DNA from: Amnibacterium endophyticum
Lineage (GTDB): Bacteria > Actinomycetota > Actinomycetes > Actinomycetales > Microbacteriaceae
Direction of reading: 5' to 3'
Assembly (NCBI RefSeq): GCF_042680685.1
Contig: NZ_JBHUEA010000008.1
Span: forward strand, 1-64,000
Length of the DNA: 64,000 bases
Position 1 is the first letter of the stretch. Each line of letters opens with the position of its first letter. The translations under genes were made by a program, and so were the position numbers. The notes under the pieces are model-generated. The model did no database searches and was not told the origin of the DNA. It saw only the letters and a list, made by a program, of their open reading frames with translations. Below, piece by piece: positions 61,880-64,000 of the stretch.

Positions 61880-61933
61880 TCCCGGCCGGGGCCGGCGCCC
61901 GGGCGCGTCGGTGTCGGCGCCCGGGGCGTCCCG

Positions 61934-63109
61934 TCAGGGGTGGAGGACCACCTTGATGCAGCCGTCCTCCTTGTTCCGGAAGGTGCGGTACAGGTCCGGC
62001 GCGTCCTCGAGCGGGGCCTCGTGGGTGACGAGGTCCATCGTGCCGAGCGGGTCGGCCGGGTCCTCCACGAGCGGCAGGATCTCGTCGCGCCAGCGCTGCA
62101 CGTTGCACTGGCCCATGCGGAGCGTGACCTGCTTGTCGAACAGCGTCATGAACGGCGTCGGGTCGGCGACCCCCACGTACACCCCCGACAGCGACACGGT
62201 GCCGCCGCGCCGCACCGCGTCGAAGGCGGTGTGCATGCCGGTCAGGCGGTCGACGCCCGCCGTGGTCATCGCCCGCTTGGCGAGCGGGTCGGGCAGGAGG
62301 CCCGCGGCCTTCTGCGCCAGACCGACGGCCGCCTGGCCGTGCGCCTCCATGCCGACCGCGTCCACGATCGCGTCGGGGCCGCGTCCGTCCGTCATGTCGA
62401 TCAGCCGCTCGGCGACGTCGTCGGTGGCGTCGAGGACCTCCACGCCGTACCGCTCGGCGAGCGCCCGCCGCTCGGGCACCGGCTCGACGGCGACGACGCG
62501 GTGCCCGAGGTGCTTGCCGATCCGCGCCGCGAACTGCCCGACCGGACCGAGCCCCATCACCCCGAGCACGCCGTCGTCGGCGAGGCGGGTGTACGCCACG
62601 CCCTGCCACGCGGTCGGCAGGATGTCGCTGAGGAAGAGGTAGCGCAGGTCGGGCAGGTCGGTGCCGATGCGGGTCGCGTTGAAGTCCGCGAGCGGCACGC
62701 GCATCCGCTCGGCCTGGCCGCCGGGCACGCGGCCGTACAGCTCCGTGTAGCCGTAGAGCGCGGCTCCGGTGCCGTGCTCCCGCTGCTGGGTGGTCTCGCA
62801 CTGGGTGTGCAGCCCGCGGTCGCACATGTAGCAGTCGCCGCAGGCGATGACGAAGGGGATCACGACGCGGTCGCCCGGCCGCAGGTTCCGGACCTCGGCG
62901 CCGACCTCCTCGACGACGCCCATCGTCTCGTGCCCCAGCACGTCGTCCTGGTGCAGGAACGGCCCGAGGAAGCCGTAGAGGTGCAGGTCGGACCCGCAGA
63001 TCGCGGTGGAGGTCACCCGGATGACGACATCGGTCGGCTGCTCGATCCGGGGATCGGGCACGTCCACGACCCGCACGTCCTCGTTGCCCTGCCACGTCAG
63101 TGCTCGCAT
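61934..63109 (-). CDS. Zinc-dependent alcohol dehydrogenase family protein
   Basis: A 391-residue MDR enzyme. Catalytic zinc site: AICGSDLHLYG (Cys38) and GHETMGVVEEVG (His/Glu near 59-60). Structural zinc loop CGDCYMCDRGLHTQC (four Cys, about 91-105). NAD(P) motif GVMGLGPVGQFAA (about 182-194). It resembles the glutathione-independent formaldehyde/threonine-dehydrogenase-like subgroup. GGATGAGGCG precedes the ATG. It lies 37 bases after the LacI-type gene, so it may be co-transcribed with or repressed by it. Confidence 0.9.
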   Translation of the reverse strand: MRALTWQGNEDVRVVDVPDPRIEQPTDVVIRVTSTAICGSDLHLYGFLGPFLHQDDVLGHETMGVVEEVGAEVRNLRPGDRVVIPFVIACGDCYMCDRGLHTQCETTQQREHGTGAALYGYTELYGRVPGGQAERMRVPLADFNATRIGTDLPDLRYLFLSDILPTAWQGVAYTRLADDGVLGVMGLGPVGQFAARIGKHLGHRVVAVEPVPERRALAERYGVEVLDATDDVAERLIDMTDGRGPDAIVDAVGMEAHGQAAVGLAQKAAGLLPDPLAKRAMTTAGVDRLTGMHTAFDAVRRGGTVSLSGVYVGVADPTPFMTLFDKQVTLRMGQCNVQRWRDEILPLVEDPADPLGTMDLVTHEAPLEDAPDLYRTFRNKEDGCIKVVLHP

Positions 63110-63145
63110 CGCCTCATCCGATCCGATGCGGCTGGGTGCCGGCCG

Positions 63146-64000
63146 TCAGCGGGCCGGGCGTTCGCGCACGCTCGCGCGCCGCACCACCGTCGACGGCACG
63201 ACGACCTGACGGGCCGGGCCGTCGTCGCCGTCGATGCGCGCCACCAGCCGCTCGAGCGCCGCGGCCGCGTAGTCGCGCCGGTCGAAGTGCACCGAGGTGA
63301 GCGGCGGCGAGGCGAACTGCGCGTCGGCGACGTCGTCGAACCCCGCCACGGAGACGTCCTCCGGCACCCGCACCCCCGCCGACCACAGCGCGGACAGCAC
63401 CCCGATCGCGATCGAGTCCGTGCAGCAGAACAGGGCGTCCACCGCGACGCCCTCGTCGAGCAGGCGGCGGACCGCCTCGGCTCCCCCGCGGGGCGACCAG
63501 TCGGGGCAGTGCCGCTCGAGCGCGGGGTCGAGCGGCAGCCCCGCCTCGAGCAGCGCCTCCCGGTAGCCGTCGCGCCGCATCCGACCGGTGAAGGTCTCGA
63601 GGCCGCCCCCGGGGGCGCCGATCATCGCGATGCGGCGGTGGCCGGTGCCCACGAGCAGCCGGGTGATCTCCCGAGCGGCGTGGACGCTGTCGACCCACAC
63701 CTGGTCGACGTCGTGCTGCGGCACCTCGCCGATCGCGACCAGCGGCACGCCGGGGCCGTCCTGGTCGATGAGCAGGACGTGCTCCTGGAGCGTGACGGGG
63801 TTGATCACGACGCCGTCGACCAGGTGGCGGCGGGCTGCGGTGACCAGCTCGCTCGTCCTCGAGGGATCGCCCCACGACTGCTCGATCTGCACCACCAGCC
63901 CGCGGGCGTGCGCGAGCTCCACGAACTCGTGCGTCAGCTCGGCCGAGAAGGGCGTCCGCAGCTCGGGCACGACCAGCGCGACGATGCCGGTCCTGCCGGA
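63146..64000 (-). CDS. LacI-family transcriptional repressor (5' end outside window)
   Basis: The visible 285 residues run from SGRTGIVALVVPELRTPFSAE to the stop. They are the LacI/GalR sugar-binding core without the N-terminal HTH, which lies beyond position 64000. Marks: HRRIAMIGAPGGGLETFTGRMRRDGYREAL (about 155-184), DALFCCTDSIAIGVLSAL (about 217-234) and VPEDVSVAGFDDVADAQFASPPLTSV (about 242-267). It would bind a sugar or related ligand. Candidate targets are its own operon with the dehydrogenase and the abfA operator. Confidence 0.92.
   Translation of the reverse strand, partial: SGRTGIVALVVPELRTPFSAELTHEFVELAHARGLVVQIEQSWGDPSRTSELVTAARRHLVDGVVINPVTLQEHVLLIDQDGPGVPLVAIGEVPQHDVDQVWVDSVHAAREITRLLVGTGHRRIAMIGAPGGGLETFTGRMRRDGYREALLEAGLPLDPALERHCPDWSPRGGAEAVRRLLDEGVAVDALFCCTDSIAIGVLSALWSAGVRVPEDVSVAGFDDVADAQFASPPLTSVHFDRRDYAAAALERLVARIDGDDGPARQVVVPSTVVRRASVRERPAR

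Overview
The window is one continuous stretch of very GC-rich bacterial chromosome. GTG starts are common, 4-base stop/start overlaps link many genes, and several genes are typical of Actinobacteria: the 32-residue ribosomal protein bS22, DUF4229 next to menA, a PLDc_N twin, a deazaflavin-type nitroreductase and an FprA-like reductase. The gene content and the archaeal-length AspRS point to the family Microbacteriaceae (Curtobacterium, Clavibacter, Rathayibacter or a relative). That is inference; no species is claimed. No transposase, integrase, phage gene or CRISPR array was seen.

Layout. 1-5.2 kb: the tail of an HtrA-like PDZ protease coupled to an I78-type inhibitor, tRNA-Tyr, yajQ, cardiolipin synthase, NUDIX, and a baeRF-type protein with a small partner. 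5.2-18.2 kb: a nearly complete menaquinone set (menG, polyprenyl synthase, menF, menD, menA, menE, menB, menC) with an FprA-type reductase and a flotillin. 18.2-22.7 kb: the cytochrome c maturation operon (TlpA/ResA, CcdA, ResB, CcsB) led by a histidine phosphatase. Quinone synthesis and cytochrome c assembly are therefore side by side. 22.8-31.1 kb: housekeeping genes (aspS, AI-2E exporter, kinase-GAF fusion, HAD phosphatase, bS22, ArsR, tadA, upp) and an orphan winged-helix regulator behind a small upstream ORF. 31.3-39.7 kb: envelope genes (GT2 synthase, LCP ligase, GT9, GT4), a photolyase and a YitT protein. 39.7-47.9 kb: MarR/MFS pair, tRNA-Ser, CPBP protease, PHP phosphoesterase, tRNA-Arg, a solitary beta-class DNA methyltransferase and an acyl-CoA oxidase. 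48-54.3 kb: DedA, a second LCP protein, a secreted amidase_6 hydrolase, a TerC metal exporter and a Tat-like ferritin-fold protein.

54.4-64 kb is the accessory part. An arabinoside-use operon (GH51 arabinofuranosidase, binding protein, two permeases) runs leftward next to an AraC regulator. Beside it lies a microbial rhodopsin gene, transcribed divergently from a MarR regulator, followed by an alcohol dehydrogenase and a truncated LacI regulator. The rhodopsin has the DTE residues of a proton pump, the green-tuning Leu and the helix-E Gly linked to carotenoid antennas. It has Ser where the counterion-partner His normally sits. No retinal-forming oxygenase lies nearby.

A recurring regulatory pattern is a TANNNT-like -10 box 6-8 bases before the start codon, which predicts widespread leaderless transcription.
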